Source: an uncultured bacterium
GTDB taxonomy: Bacteria > Hydrogenedentota > Hydrogenedentia > Hydrogenedentales > CAILVY01
Direction of reading: 5' to 3'
NCBI GenBank assembly: GCA_937951485.1
Contig: CALEDJ010000033.1
Span: 1 to 58,447 of the forward strand
Length of the DNA stretch: 58,447 bases
Part shown: piece after piece, positions 45,800 to 54,844 of the stretch
Layout: each line of letters opens with the position of its first letter
How positions within the stretch are numbered: the stretch's first letter is position 1
The notes under the pieces: generated by a model
What the model was told of the DNA's origin: nothing
The model's input: only the letters and a program-made list of their open reading frames with translations
Databases searched by the model: none
Translations under genes and position numbers: made by a program

Positions 45800-47308
45800 A
45801 TGAAGCGGATACTCTCGCTGTTGACCTTATTGACGATCTTGGCGATGGCGCCCGGTCATGCCGAGCGTGCGGGGCGTCCGGAGGGCCTGCTCGGCAATCT
45901 CCCGCTTCTCAAACAGTACGAGGCGGCGCGGATATCGAGTTACGACCCGACCGGCGGCAATGCCGACGGGCGCCACGACTGGCCCGTCGTGCCCGGAGAG
46001 ACCCGTACCATCGCCGAGATCAAAGGCGCGGGAATCATCACCCACATCTGGATGACCGTCGCCTCCCGGGACCCGCAATACCTCAAGAATATTGTTTTGC
46101 GGATGTACTGGGACGGTGAGGATCACCCTTCCGTCGAAGTCCCATACGGCGACTTTTTCGGTATCGGGAACAATGAATACTACCAGTACAGTTCACTGCC
46201 CATCCAGATTGGGACGGACCGGGGCATGAACTGTTACTGGCACATGCCTTTCAGCGACGGGGCTAAGATCACCGTGACGAATGACGGCTCCGGCAACATC
46301 ATCGCGCTCTATTACTATGTGGATTATCAAATTCACAAGACGATTCCCGCAGACATGGGCCGCTTTCATGCCCAGTACCGCCAGGCCTATCCCGCATCCC
46401 TCACGGGAAACTACGTGTTGCTTGAGGCCAGGGGCCGGGGGCATTATGTGGGGTGCAACATGTCCCTCCATCTTCGTGCGGGCGCGTGGTGGGGCGAAGG
46501 CGATGACATGATTTACATAGACGGCGCGGAAACGCCCACCCTGCATGGCACGGGCGCGGAGGACTATTTCTGCGGGGCATGGGCTTATGGCGAATCAACG
46601 CCGATACCCTTCAGCAATCCGTATTTCGGCGCGCCGCTGATCAAAGGCGGGCACCGCCGGGGCGCGTTGTGGAACGTGTACCGCTACCACCTCGAGGACC
46701 CGATCCCCTTTACAGAGTCCATCCGGGTCACCATCGAAAGCGGCCACAACAATGATCGCAAGGACGACTATTCGTCGGTGGCGTACTGGTATCAGACCGA
46801 GCCGCATGTCCCCTTCCCGCCGTTGCCGGCGCCGGAGGCGCGCATGTTTCCGGAGGCGACGACTTACACGGAGGAAAACTACTGGGGAGTTGTTGAGTCC
46901 GAACGCTGGGCCGACCTCTTCAAGAGCGACAAGGTGGTCGCCGCATCAACGCTGGAACACGGCAACTTCTGGAGTTTCGGCGAGCACTTGTTGTTCAAAG
47001 CCGAAGGACCGGAAACATTCACGGCGGAACTGCCGCTGTTTCCTACGGACGCGGGCACATATCCGTTTGAAATCTTCTACACCACCGGTCCCGATTATGG
47101 CCTGTGCGAACTCCGGCTGAATGGCGAGAAATTGTGCTCATGGGACGGCTACAACGGCGAAGGCCTCATCCGCAAACATATGAACTCCCCCAAACCCCTT
47201 GTCATCAAGCCCGACAAGAACATCCTTGAAGTGCGCATTACAGGAAAACACAACCGTTCCGGCGGTTATCTGGCGGGCATGGATTGCATCCGCGTCAAGG
47301 CGTGGTAG
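45800..47308 (+). CDS. DUF2961/GH172-family protein, secreted
   Basis: The 502-residue protein has a signal peptide (LLTLLTILAMAPGHA). It has the DUF2961 sequence blocks AARISSYDPTGGNADGRHDW, GAGIITHIWMTV, SVEVPYGDFFGIGNNEY, DGAETPTLHGTGAEDYFCGAW and GAPLIKGGHRRGALWNVYRYH. DUF2961 is now CAZy family GH172, which includes alpha-D-fructofuranosidases and D-arabinofuranosidases acting through trimeric beta-jelly-roll assemblies. The Asp and Glu residues in these blocks are the likely catalytic ones. The C-terminal 120 residues are a beta-sandwich, perhaps carbohydrate-binding. GGAGGG upstream sets the start at 45800. Confidence 0.9.
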   Translation: MKRILSLLTLLTILAMAPGHAERAGRPEGLLGNLPLLKQYEAARISSYDPTGGNADGRHDWPVVPGETRTIAEIKGAGIITHIWMTVASRDPQYLKNIVLRMYWDGEDHPSVEVPYGDFFGIGNNEYYQYSSLPIQIGTDRGMNCYWHMPFSDGAKITVTNDGSGNIIALYYYVDYQIHKTIPADMGRFHAQYRQAYPASLTGNYVLLEARGRGHYVGCNMSLHLRAGAWWGEGDDMIYIDGAETPTLHGTGAEDYFCGAWAYGESTPIPFSNPYFGAPLIKGGHRRGALWNVYRYHLEDPIPFTESIRVTIESGHNNDRKDDYSSVAYWYQTEPHVPFPPLPAPEARMFPEATTYTEENYWGVVESERWADLFKSDKVVAASTLEHGNFWSFGEHLLFKAEGPETFTAELPLFPTDAGTYPFEIFYTTGPDYGLCELRLNGEKLCSWDGYNGEGLIRKHMNSPKPLVIKPDKNILEVRITGKHNRSGGYLAGMDCIRVKAW

Positions 47309-47365
47309 TTGCTTGCCCGATGCCGGCTTGATCGAACAATCACATCCGGACGGATCGCCTCTTTG

Positions 47366-47461
47366 TCATTGCGAGCGAAGCGTAGTGCGGCAATCTGGAT
47401 ACACTGTCCACCTCATATTGCTTCGCTCAGTGGCGCTGCGATCCGCGTCGCTCGCGATGAC
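47366..47461 (+). repeat. Palindromic CATTGCGA-type repeat, copy C
   Basis: TCATTGCGAGCGAAGCGTAG at one end and GTCGCTCGCGATGAC at the other are inverted ends. Internal GCGGCAATCTGGATAC is shared with copy B and TTGCTTCGCTC is shared with copy A. Confidence 0.85.
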
Positions 47462-47489
47462 GGGAATTCAGAATTGGGGGTGAATGAAA

Positions 47490-47566
47490 TTGTTGTATTG
47501 CCGAGAAAGTGCGTTTCCTTTCTCCAGCGAATCGCCGCCGAAGTCGGTGTGGGACTTGCAATGACA
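47490..47566 (+). repeat. Dispersed repeat module 3, copy C
   Basis: This matches the minus strand of 21836-21761 over about 75 bases (GAGAAAGTGCGTTTCCTTTC to CTTGCAATGA). It lies next to the CATTGCGA repeat as in copy A, but in the opposite orientation. Confidence 0.8.
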
Positions 47567-47583
47567 AAAGGAAAGCGTCATGG

Positions 47584-47615
47584 GTGTTGAGTCCAAAGCT
47601 TACGCCGGTCGGCTG
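47584..47615 (+). repeat. Dispersed repeat module 4, copy C
   Basis: GTGTTGAGTCCAAAGCTTAC followed by GCCGGTCGGC matches 21966-21997 in the same orientation. It ends about 45 bases before the esterase start. Confidence 0.7.
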
Positions 47616-47658
47616 ACATATCGCTAAACAAACCATCAACCAACACGAGGAACTCGCA

Positions 47659-48573
47659 ATGCACAAGAAACTTTTTGTGGTGTGGATGGCGTTCGTTGCG
47701 CTGGCGTTGACGTCCTATGCGGAAACCGTCCAGCAGCCGACCTTGATCAAGGATGTCGTGTATGGCCACAGCGGCGGCGTGGACCTGAAACTGGACCTTG
47801 CCAAACCGGCGCCGGGCGACAAACCGGTCCCGGCCATTCTTTTCATTCACGGGGGCGGCTGGCAAACGGGCGACAAAAGCGGCTATGAGCAGGTCATTCG
47901 GCAGTTTGCCGCCCAGGGCTATGTGGCCGCGTCCGTGGGTTACCGGTTCGCCCCGGAGCACCCCTGGCCCGCCCAGATCGAGGACGTCAAATGCGCCGTG
48001 CGCTACCTCCGGGCGAACGCCGCCGAACACGGCATCATTCCCGATAAGATTGGCGCGGCGGGCCATTCGGCGGGCGGTCATCTGGCGCTGCTATTGGGGC
48101 TGATGAACGCCGATGACGGACTCGAAGGCGATGGCGGCCAAGCGGGGGTGTCCAGTAAGGTGCAGGCTGTGATCAACCTGTGCGGCCCCACAGACCTTCG
48201 GGTCTGGCGCGCCTCCCCGGAAGCCAATGCCGAGGCCAAGGCAAGATCAGGAAAAGACTTTGAGGATGTCCTGAAGGATTTCGTGGGCACAGTGGACCGG
48301 AGCGCGCCGGTCATTGCGCAGGCGTCGCCAATCACTTACATAGACGCCGACGACCCGCCGATCATCACTTTCCATGGATCGGCGGACAATATCGTGCCGG
48401 TCGAACAGGCGACCCTTCTCCATGACGCCCTGGAAAAATCCGGCGTGAAACACCACCAACTTGTTATTCTAGAAGGCGCCAACCATGGTTTCACGGACCT
48501 GCAACATCTGGCGAGGATTCTCCAGGAGGGCCGGCAGTTCGCCGACCTCCACCTGAAAGGGATAACGGAATAA
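47659..48573 (+). CDS. Alpha/beta-hydrolase esterase, secreted (BD-FAE/lipase-like)
   Basis: The 304-residue protein has a signal peptide (LFVVWMAFVALALTSYA). Its hormone-sensitive-lipase-like features are the oxyanion motif FIHGGGWQTGD, the nucleophile AAGHSAGGHLAL, and the late Asp (FHGSADNIVP) and His (EGANHGFTD). It resembles bifunctional feruloyl/acetyl esterases of glycan-degrading bacteria. GAGGAA precedes the ATG. The stop shares one base with the next start (TAATG), so expression is coupled to the GH116 enzyme. Confidence 0.93.
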   Translation: MHKKLFVVWMAFVALALTSYAETVQQPTLIKDVVYGHSGGVDLKLDLAKPAPGDKPVPAILFIHGGGWQTGDKSGYEQVIRQFAAQGYVAASVGYRFAPEHPWPAQIEDVKCAVRYLRANAAEHGIIPDKIGAAGHSAGGHLALLLGLMNADDGLEGDGGQAGVSSKVQAVINLCGPTDLRVWRASPEANAEAKARSGKDFEDVLKDFVGTVDRSAPVIAQASPITYIDADDPPIITFHGSADNIVPVEQATLLHDALEKSGVKHHQLVILEGANHGFTDLQHLARILQEGRQFADLHLKGITE

Positions 48574-51500
48574 TGCCCAAGAATCAAGATGCGCGGGATG
48601 GAGAATCTGCAAACGACCAAACGCCGGAAAAGCCTTCATGCGGTTGCAGCAGTGGGTCATCCGGCGGCGCAAAACCGGGAATCGCTCGTCGCCAATTTCT
48701 CCGGGCGGCAGGCGTGGGACTGGTCGCCACGACGCTGGGCGGCAGGTTGTTGCCTCCGATGGCCGGTCCCTTTGCGGCCGCACAGGCGCGGTCGGGACAC
48801 CTGATTCCCGAAGACAAGATGCTTTCCGAGGAATGGGTGAAGAGCCTTTTTGCCCGGGGCGAAAAGGAGGTCTTCTCTGGCAAATCGCTGGACAACATCG
48901 GCATGCCCTGCGGCGGCATCGGCGCAGGGCAACTCTATCTCTGCGGTGATGGCACGCTCGGTTGCTGGCAGATTTTCAACGACGCCACGTCGAACTGGGT
49001 CGAAGAAACCTTCGCCACCTACAAGCACCGGGGCATTGCGAAGCCGGTTGATCAGGGATTTGCCGTCGTCCTCGAAACCCGGAACGCGGCCCCCATTGTA
49101 AAGACATTGAGCCGCGAAGGCTTCGCGGACATCACATTCCAGGGGGAATATCCAATTGGCGTCGTCCGCTATGCGGACCCCCATTCCCCAGTCAAAGTCG
49201 AGATGGAAGCCTTCTCCCCCTTTATCCCCTTGAATGCCCCCGATTCGGCGCTGCCCACAACCCTCTTCCATATCACTGTCGAAAATACCTCGGCGCAGCC
49301 CCTCTGGGCCAGTGCCATGGGCTGGCTGCAGAACGCCGTCTGCAACGCCTATGCACGGGAGTACGACGCCCTGCGCAAGACGAAATATTACAAAAGAAAA
49401 AATTATGCGTTGTGCCTGCATGAGGCTGCTGCATTGCCCCGCGCTCAGAAGCACCGAAATGCTGAACCCGCGCGCCCGGACATCGTGTTTGCAGACTTCG
49501 AAGGACCGGATTACGGCGAATGGCACGTTCAGGGAACGGCCTTCGGGGCCGGTCCGGCGTCGAGCGATTCGCCCAGGCAAGACCAGGTGACCGGCTACAA
49601 GGGGGCCGGTTTTGCCAGTTCCTCCCGGGATGGAGACGAGGCCCGGGGTGCCCTGGTCTCCCCGCCTTTTATTATCAACCGCCGCCATATCAATTTCCTC
49701 ATCAGCGGTGGCAATCATCCCAATCTCGTCAGCATCCGGCTTGAAGTGGACGGCAAGACCGTGCGCACCTCCCATGCCCGCAATTCCGACACCATGGAGT
49801 GGCGATCCTGGGCGGTGGACACCTGGGAAGGCCGCGAGGCGCGGCTGATCATCGTGGATCGCATGAGTTTCCTGTGGGGACGGATTGCGGTTGATCACAT
49901 CGAGTTTTCCGACACGCCGCGCGCGCACAACACCCCCATCGCACAAGCGCCGGACTACGGCACGATGGCCCTGGCCTGCGCCGAACCCGCCGATTTCAGC
50001 GCCATGCTCTCCGGTCCCTTCCCACCGGGCCGCGGCCCTGAGGCCTTTCTGACCGACAATGTCGCGGACTACACCACCAGAGATACGCGCCTGGGATTGC
50101 TTCGCACGCGCGACGTCGCGCTTGCTCCCGGCGAGAAACACACCTTCACATTCGTGCTGGCCTGGCACTTTCCGAATCAGTTCAATGGCGACGTCTTCGC
50201 CGTCACTCCCTGGAACGTCGCCCACGGCGCGGTCGGCCATTTCTATGCCTCGCGCTTCTCGGACGCGGCGGACGTTGTCAAATATGTTTTCCGACATCAT
50301 ATCCGCCTGAGGGGCGAGACCCGCCAGTGGCGCGATCTCTATTACGACAGCACACTGCCGTACTGGTTGCTGGACCGGCTGCATTCGACGGTGTCTTGCC
50401 TGGCGACGGGCACCTGCCAGTGGTGGAAAAATGGCCGGTTCTGGGCCTATGAAGGGGTAACCTGCTGCCACGGCACCTGCACCCACGTCTGGAACTATGC
50501 CCACGCCCACGCGCGGCTCTTCCCGGAACTGGCGCGCAGCGTGCTTGAAATGCAGGATTTCCATCCCCGCCACCAGGGTGGCGGCTTTCACGCCGATTCC
50601 GGCATGGTCGGATTCCGGGGCGATGATCGCTACGCCGCTGACGGACAGTGCGGCACTATTCTCAAAGCCTATCGGGAGCACCTCATGTCGCCGGACGGCG
50701 CGTTCCTGAAGCGCAACTGGTCCGCCATCAAGAAGGCGCTTGAATATGCCATTGCGCAGGACGGCGACGCCGACGGGCTTATTGAAAACCTCCAGCACAA
50801 TACCTATGACATCAACTATTTCGGCGCGAACACCTTCGTGGGCGCGCTTTACCTCGCGGCGCTGCGCGCCGCCGAGGAAATGGCCCTCGAGACGGGCGAC
50901 GCCGCATTCGCGCGGCGCGCCCGCGCCATCTTCGAGAGCGGGGCGAAACTGACCGAAGCGCGGTTGTGGAACGGCGAATACTATGTCCAGGATGTGGACC
51001 TCGAGAAATATCCGTTGCACCAGTACAAGGACGGTTGCCTGTCCGATCAACTATTCGGGCAAGGGTGGGCGCATCAGGTCAGTCTTGGTTATATCTATTC
51101 TCGCGAGCGTATCGCCAAGGCGCTCGAATCCGTTTGGAAATACAACTGGGCGCCCGATATCGGCCCATACAACGAAACATATAAGCCCTTCCGGTGGTTC
51201 GTCAGCCCCGGCGATGCAGGGCTGTTCACCTGCACGTGGCCCAAGAGCGAACACATGAAGGAGGGAACCCGCTACGCAGAGGAAGTGTGGACCGGTATCG
51301 AGTACCAGGTCGCGGGACACATGATATGGGAGGGAAAACTGACGGAAGGGCTGGCCATCTGCCGCGCCGTTCATGACCGCTATCATCCCGACCGCTTCAA
51401 TCCCTACAACGAGGTGGAATGCGGCGACCACTACGCCCGCGCCTTGGCCGGTTGGGGCGTGTATCTCGCCCTGGCCGGTTTCGAATACCACGGCCCGAAC

Positions 51501-51818
51501 GGCTGGCTGGGTTTCGCGCCGCGCATCACGCCCGAAAATTTCAGGGCTGTGATCACCACAGCAGAAGCCTGGGTAGTGCTTTCCCAAAATCAATCCGCGA
51601 CGGAACAACACAATGCGGTCACGATATCAAAAGGCGCCCTGCAAATCAGCCGGATCTCGTTGCGAACCCCCCGGCCGGTGAAATCCGTGCGGGTGACGTC
51701 AGGCGGCATTCCAGTCGCCGCCGATACGGATGCCCGACATGAGTCCCTGGTCATAACGTTTTCCAGCGTGATACGAATGAAAAAGGGCGACACGATCAAC
51801 GTGCGGGCAGGCTTCTGA
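48573..51818 (+). CDS. GH116 glucosylceramidase-like glycoside hydrolase, Tat-exported
   Basis: The 1081-residue protein has a long N-terminus with CGCSSGSSGG and a Tat signal (IARRQFLRAAGVGLVATTLGG). The GBA2-type N-terminal beta-domain (DNIGMPCGGIGAGQLYL) is interrupted at about residues 303-450 by an extra beta-sandwich (DFEGPDYGEWHVQGTAFG, VTGYKGAGFASS, LISGGNHPNLVSIRLEVDG), like the carbohydrate-binding type found with GH32 enzymes. The alpha-barrel has candidate nucleophile Glu627 (FWAYEGVTCC) and candidate acid/base Asp746 (NTYDINYFG), which align with the GBA2 motifs YLEG and YDGW. GH116 enzymes are retaining beta-glucosidases, xylosidases or GlcNAcases. Coupled to the upstream esterase. 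Confidence 0.9.
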   Translation: MPKNQDARDGESANDQTPEKPSCGCSSGSSGGAKPGIARRQFLRAAGVGLVATTLGGRLLPPMAGPFAAAQARSGHLIPEDKMLSEEWVKSLFARGEKEVFSGKSLDNIGMPCGGIGAGQLYLCGDGTLGCWQIFNDATSNWVEETFATYKHRGIAKPVDQGFAVVLETRNAAPIVKTLSREGFADITFQGEYPIGVVRYADPHSPVKVEMEAFSPFIPLNAPDSALPTTLFHITVENTSAQPLWASAMGWLQNAVCNAYAREYDALRKTKYYKRKNYALCLHEAAALPRAQKHRNAEPARPDIVFADFEGPDYGEWHVQGTAFGAGPASSDSPRQDQVTGYKGAGFASSSRDGDEARGALVSPPFIINRRHINFLISGGNHPNLVSIRLEVDGKTVRTSHARNSDTMEWRSWAVDTWEGREARLIIVDRMSFLWGRIAVDHIEFSDTPRAHNTPIAQAPDYGTMALACAEPADFSAMLSGPFPPGRGPEAFLTDNVADYTTRDTRLGLLRTRDVALAPGEKHTFTFVLAWHFPNQFNGDVFAVTPWNVAHGAVGHFYASRFSDAADVVKYVFRHHIRLRGETRQWRDLYYDSTLPYWLLDRLHSTVSCLATGTCQWWKNGRFWAYEGVTCCHGTCTHVWNYAHAHARLFPELARSVLEMQDFHPRHQGGGFHADSGMVGFRGDDRYAADGQCGTILKAYREHLMSPDGAFLKRNWSAIKKALEYAIAQDGDADGLIENLQHNTYDINYFGANTFVGALYLAALRAAEEMALETGDAAFARRARAIFESGAKLTEARLWNGEYYVQDVDLEKYPLHQYKDGCLSDQLFGQGWAHQVSLGYIYSRERIAKALESVWKYNWAPDIGPYNETYKPFRWFVSPGDAGLFTCTWPKSEHMKEGTRYAEEVWTGIEYQVAGHMIWEGKLTEGLAICRAVHDRYHPDRFNPYNEVECGDHYARALAGWGVYLALAGFEYHGPNGWLGFAPRITPENFRAVITTAEAWVVLSQNQSATEQHNAVTISKGALQISRISLRTPRPVKSVRVTSGGIPVAADTDARHESLVITFSSVIRMKKGDTINVRAGF

Positions 51819-52070
51819 GGCTGAACAGTCTTTCCGAATTCGGTCGTTCGCCTGTATTGATGCATTGACAGGTATGCGCGGCTTGTGTTACCGTTTCTTC
51901 AGCGCCTGGAACTCAGGGAGGACCTGTCATCGGAAGACGCGGCGGCGGAGAAAAAGGCAAAATCGAATATGTGAGGGGATGCCACTCCGGTTCGCCTGAT
52001 TGCATCAAATAGCGCACGCTGGGGTTAAATGGCGGCTGTCCGATTCGGAACCGCCGAGATGAGGACACCT

Positions 52071-53717
52071 ATGACACGCATGACAAAACAAGCAGGTTTG
52101 TTGATGACGGCATTCGCCGTTATGCTCATGGCCGATGCGGGCGCGTGGGGGCCCCGCGCCAAACAGACGATTGCGGCAATGGCGTTGCAGATGATCAAAG
52201 ACGAGTATCCCAACGTTTTCCGTCCGGGCGGTGTTACGGGTGTCAACTTCGAAAGGGATGTACTGAACGGCGCGGCGGAGGGGTATGCGATCCTCGGTCC
52301 CGAGGTTCCCTTGGGCAATGACAAACAGACGGTGCAAGCCATCGGCGAGCAGATACAACTCCTGCGCGATGTGCGCCGCTACGGCCCAACCTCCTATTTC
52401 GCCTTTCGGATGGGCGTGCTCGCCTCATTGGTCTCTGATGTGATGCTGCCCTTCGGTTTTGCGTGGTCGCCGACGGATCAACAGATTCAACAGCAGATAA
52501 GGGAGGATATTGACGCGAATCTTGACGGATATTCCTTCCAGCCCGTGAGAAGAAAACGCTACTATGTCCGCGACGTAAACGAGTATTTCAAGACCAATCG
52601 CGCATTCTATCCGGGCGACAAGCGCATCATTGCGGAGGATTATCTGCGGGGTGCAAGATATGCCGGATTCCTCACCAAAGGCGGGCCTGCCTATTTCGAA
52701 CGCGCGGTCGACGCTGTCGCCGATGTGTGGCACACGGTCCTCCGGCTGGAAGGCGACCCCCTCCACCCGCCGGCATCCCCGCGTTCGATGACGTGGTATT
52801 TCGTTAACGAAATCGCCTATCTAATCAATGTCAAGCGCAACCTGGCCCAGGCGGACAGGGTGTATGAGAGTTTTGTAAAGGTCAACCCCGGCATCGCCGC
52901 CGCCTATGAACGCATCGGCGATTTGTACTACGCCTACAATACCCCCGAAGCGAAACTTCGCGGCGTGCGTGAATGGCGCATCGCTTACGACATGCCCGGC
53001 GCCGAGCGCATGGCCATCGCCCGAAAACTCTCCTCCCATTTTCTCAACGAGGGCAAGGGGTTCCTGGAACATGCCGCGCGGCCCGGCGCCGAAGACACCG
53101 ATTTGCCCAACGCCCTCAACGCGTTTCAGCAGGCGCTGGAATTCGACCGCACCAACGACGAAACCGCCGAACTCATCCACAAAACCCATGTCGCCATCAA
53201 TGAACGCAACCAACGTTTCCAGACCACTGTCAACATTATCGCCAGTGCGGAAAAGGTGCAGGCCGAGGCCGAAAAGGCCCGCCTTGCCGGCGATTTCGGC
53301 AACGCCATCGCCACGTATCGCCAGGCCATCACGCTCTTCGAGGCGGTCAGCGACGAATTCAAGGAACAGGAACGGGTCGCCAAGGACAGCATCCGCCGGC
53401 TGCGCAAGTCCATCACCGACGTGATCAATGAAGTGCTGGACCGCGCCAGCGACGCCATTGACGAAGGCGAGCGCGCCAGGGACAACCATGACTATGAAGT
53501 GGCCATCGCCGCCTATGCCAAAGTGCCCTCTATCGTCGCCGTCATCCCGGATGATGAGAATCCGTCGCTCACCACTGACAAACAGCAGATGATTGATCTC
53601 GCCAGCAGAAAGATAGAAGAGGCCAAGGTGGCGAAGGTGCGCTACGAAGAAGCCCGCCGCGAACAGGAGCAGGCGGCCCAGCAACGCCCGGGCGGCGCGC
53701 CGCGCCCCGGGCAATAG
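52071..53717 (+). CDS. Secreted helical repeat (TPR-like) protein
   Basis: The 548-residue protein has a signal peptide (GLLMTAFAVMLMADAGA) and a mature N-terminus AWGPRAKQTIAAMALQMI that recalls the N-terminus of the zinc-dependent phospholipase C/S1-P1 nuclease fold, although the histidine pattern is incomplete. From about residue 250 it contains helical pairs of TPR type (VYESFVKVNPGIAAAYERIG, LPNALNAFQQALEFDRTND, GDFGNAIATYRQAITLFEAV), then a charged coiled-coil tail. The start at 52071 follows GATGAGG; 52080 is an alternative. A strong terminator follows. Function unknown; a structural or assembly role is possible. Confidence 0.78.
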   Translation: MTRMTKQAGLLMTAFAVMLMADAGAWGPRAKQTIAAMALQMIKDEYPNVFRPGGVTGVNFERDVLNGAAEGYAILGPEVPLGNDKQTVQAIGEQIQLLRDVRRYGPTSYFAFRMGVLASLVSDVMLPFGFAWSPTDQQIQQQIREDIDANLDGYSFQPVRRKRYYVRDVNEYFKTNRAFYPGDKRIIAEDYLRGARYAGFLTKGGPAYFERAVDAVADVWHTVLRLEGDPLHPPASPRSMTWYFVNEIAYLINVKRNLAQADRVYESFVKVNPGIAAAYERIGDLYYAYNTPEAKLRGVREWRIAYDMPGAERMAIARKLSSHFLNEGKGFLEHAARPGAEDTDLPNALNAFQQALEFDRTNDETAELIHKTHVAINERNQRFQTTVNIIASAEKVQAEAEKARLAGDFGNAIATYRQAITLFEAVSDEFKEQERVAKDSIRRLRKSITDVINEVLDRASDAIDEGERARDNHDYEVAIAAYAKVPSIVAVIPDDENPSLTTDKQQMIDLASRKIEEAKVAKVRYEEARREQEQAAQQRPGGAPRPGQ

Positions 53718-53736
53718 TCCCAAATGCAGTCAGCGC

Positions 53737-53768
53737 GCCGCCTCCGGGAATCCTCCCGGAGGCGTTTT
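53737..53768 (+). terminator. Rho-independent terminator
   Basis: CGCCTCCGGGA (53737-53747) and TCCCGGAGGCG (53752-53762) form an 11-bp GC-rich stem with a 4-base loop, followed by TTTTATT. It ends the TPR-like gene and insulates the sugar operon downstream. Confidence 0.92.
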
Positions 53769-53819
53769 ATTGGGGCGTGACGTGTTGTCGGGCGGGATTG
53801 ACGCAGCGGGAGGGTGTTC

Positions 53820-54722
53820 ATGGGGCGAACCATCCAGGAACTGATGCGCCGGGCCTGTGAAGCGGGAACGGCGATTCCCGGCTTCAACATCCCCTATCTG
53901 CAAATGATGGAACCCGTCGTGCGCGCACTGCGCGACACGCAATGCTTCGGGCTGATCATGGCGGCGCGGCTGGAATGGGTGAAGTTTGCGGCCGGAGGCC
54001 CCCGTGAGGTCTTTGAAACCTATCAACGGTTCAAGGATGAACGATACACCCGCCTGCACTTGGACCATGTGCCGGTGATTGACGAGGACCTGCATCGGGT
54101 GGATTTTGTGGCTGATCTGGGTCTGGCGATATCGCTGGGCTATGATTCCGTGATGGTGGACGGATCACGACTGCCTTTGGAAGAGAACATCCGGGCAACC
54201 AAAACCATCGTGGACATGGCCCACGCGCAGGGCGTGGCGGTGGAAGGCGAATTGGGCGCGGTCATGGGGCACGAATCCGGACCCATGCCGCCTTATGAGG
54301 AACTCTTCGCTTCCGGCAAAGGTTTCACCGACCCCGATGAAGCGCGGCGGTTTGTGGCGGAAACCGGCGTGGATTGGCTCTCCGTTGCCGTTGGAAGTGT
54401 GCATGGGGCCATCACAGAAGGCACACGCCGGGAGAAAAAGATCGAAGCCCGGCTCAGCATCGAACGCATTGACGCCATCCGCAAGACAACCCAGGTTCCC
54501 CTCGTGCTTCACGGCGGCACCGGCATCCGCAAGGAATATGTCATCGAGGCCATTCGCCATGGCATCGCGAAGATCAACGTGGCCACCGCCATCCGCCAGC
54601 CCTATGAGGCCCTGATGGAACAATCTACGGAAAAAGCCTTGGACGCGGTGTACGATGCCGCCGTCCGCGTCATCCGGGAAGACCTTGAATTGGAAGGTTC
54701 GGCAGCGGTCATCTTCCCTTGA
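53820..54722 (+). CDS. Class II aldolase of the fructose-bisphosphate/tagatose-bisphosphate type
   Basis: The 300-residue zinc aldolase has LHLDHVPVID (catalytic Asp and zinc His), SLGYDSVMVDGSRLP, VEGELGAVMG, VAVGSVHGA and VLHGGTGIRKEY, the FbaA/GatY/KbaY blocks. It should cleave a ketose (bis)phosphate into dihydroxyacetone phosphate or a related triose plus an aldehyde. GGGAGGG five bases before ATG 53820 sets the start. A sugar isomerase and an FGGY kinase follow on the same strand, so it is the likely final step of a three-enzyme pathway. Some family members act on inositol-derived or sulfated sugar phosphates, so the substrate is open. Confidence 0.9.
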   Translation: MGRTIQELMRRACEAGTAIPGFNIPYLQMMEPVVRALRDTQCFGLIMAARLEWVKFAAGGPREVFETYQRFKDERYTRLHLDHVPVIDEDLHRVDFVADLGLAISLGYDSVMVDGSRLPLEENIRATKTIVDMAHAQGVAVEGELGAVMGHESGPMPPYEELFASGKGFTDPDEARRFVAETGVDWLSVAVGSVHGAITEGTRREKKIEARLSIERIDAIRKTTQVPLVLHGGTGIRKEYVIEAIRHGIAKINVATAIRQPYEALMEQSTEKALDAVYDAAVRVIREDLELEGSAAVIFP

Positions 54723-54844
54723 AGTCCGCCTGGATCATCAGGAATGTCGAAAGCATATCAACGATTGCTATCATTGTCGGGCGCTTCCCCGATATATGTT
54801 TTGAAAATCGTGTCCATCCTGTCGATTAACATGGGAGTGAGGCT

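Larger units (their letters stand above)
47309..47658. other. Repeat-filled intergenic region
   Basis: This 350-base gap between the GH172 and esterase genes is almost entirely made of repeat modules 2, 3 and 4. No other feature is recognised. A promoter for the esterase operon, if present, must lie within repeat sequence or be supplied by read-through. Confidence 0.55.

Noticed and set aside
48657-51050. 797-codon minus-strand ORF opposite the GH116 gene
   Set aside because: Its translation has no domain or ribosome-binding site, and it mirrors codon bias of the clear GH116 gene on the other strand.
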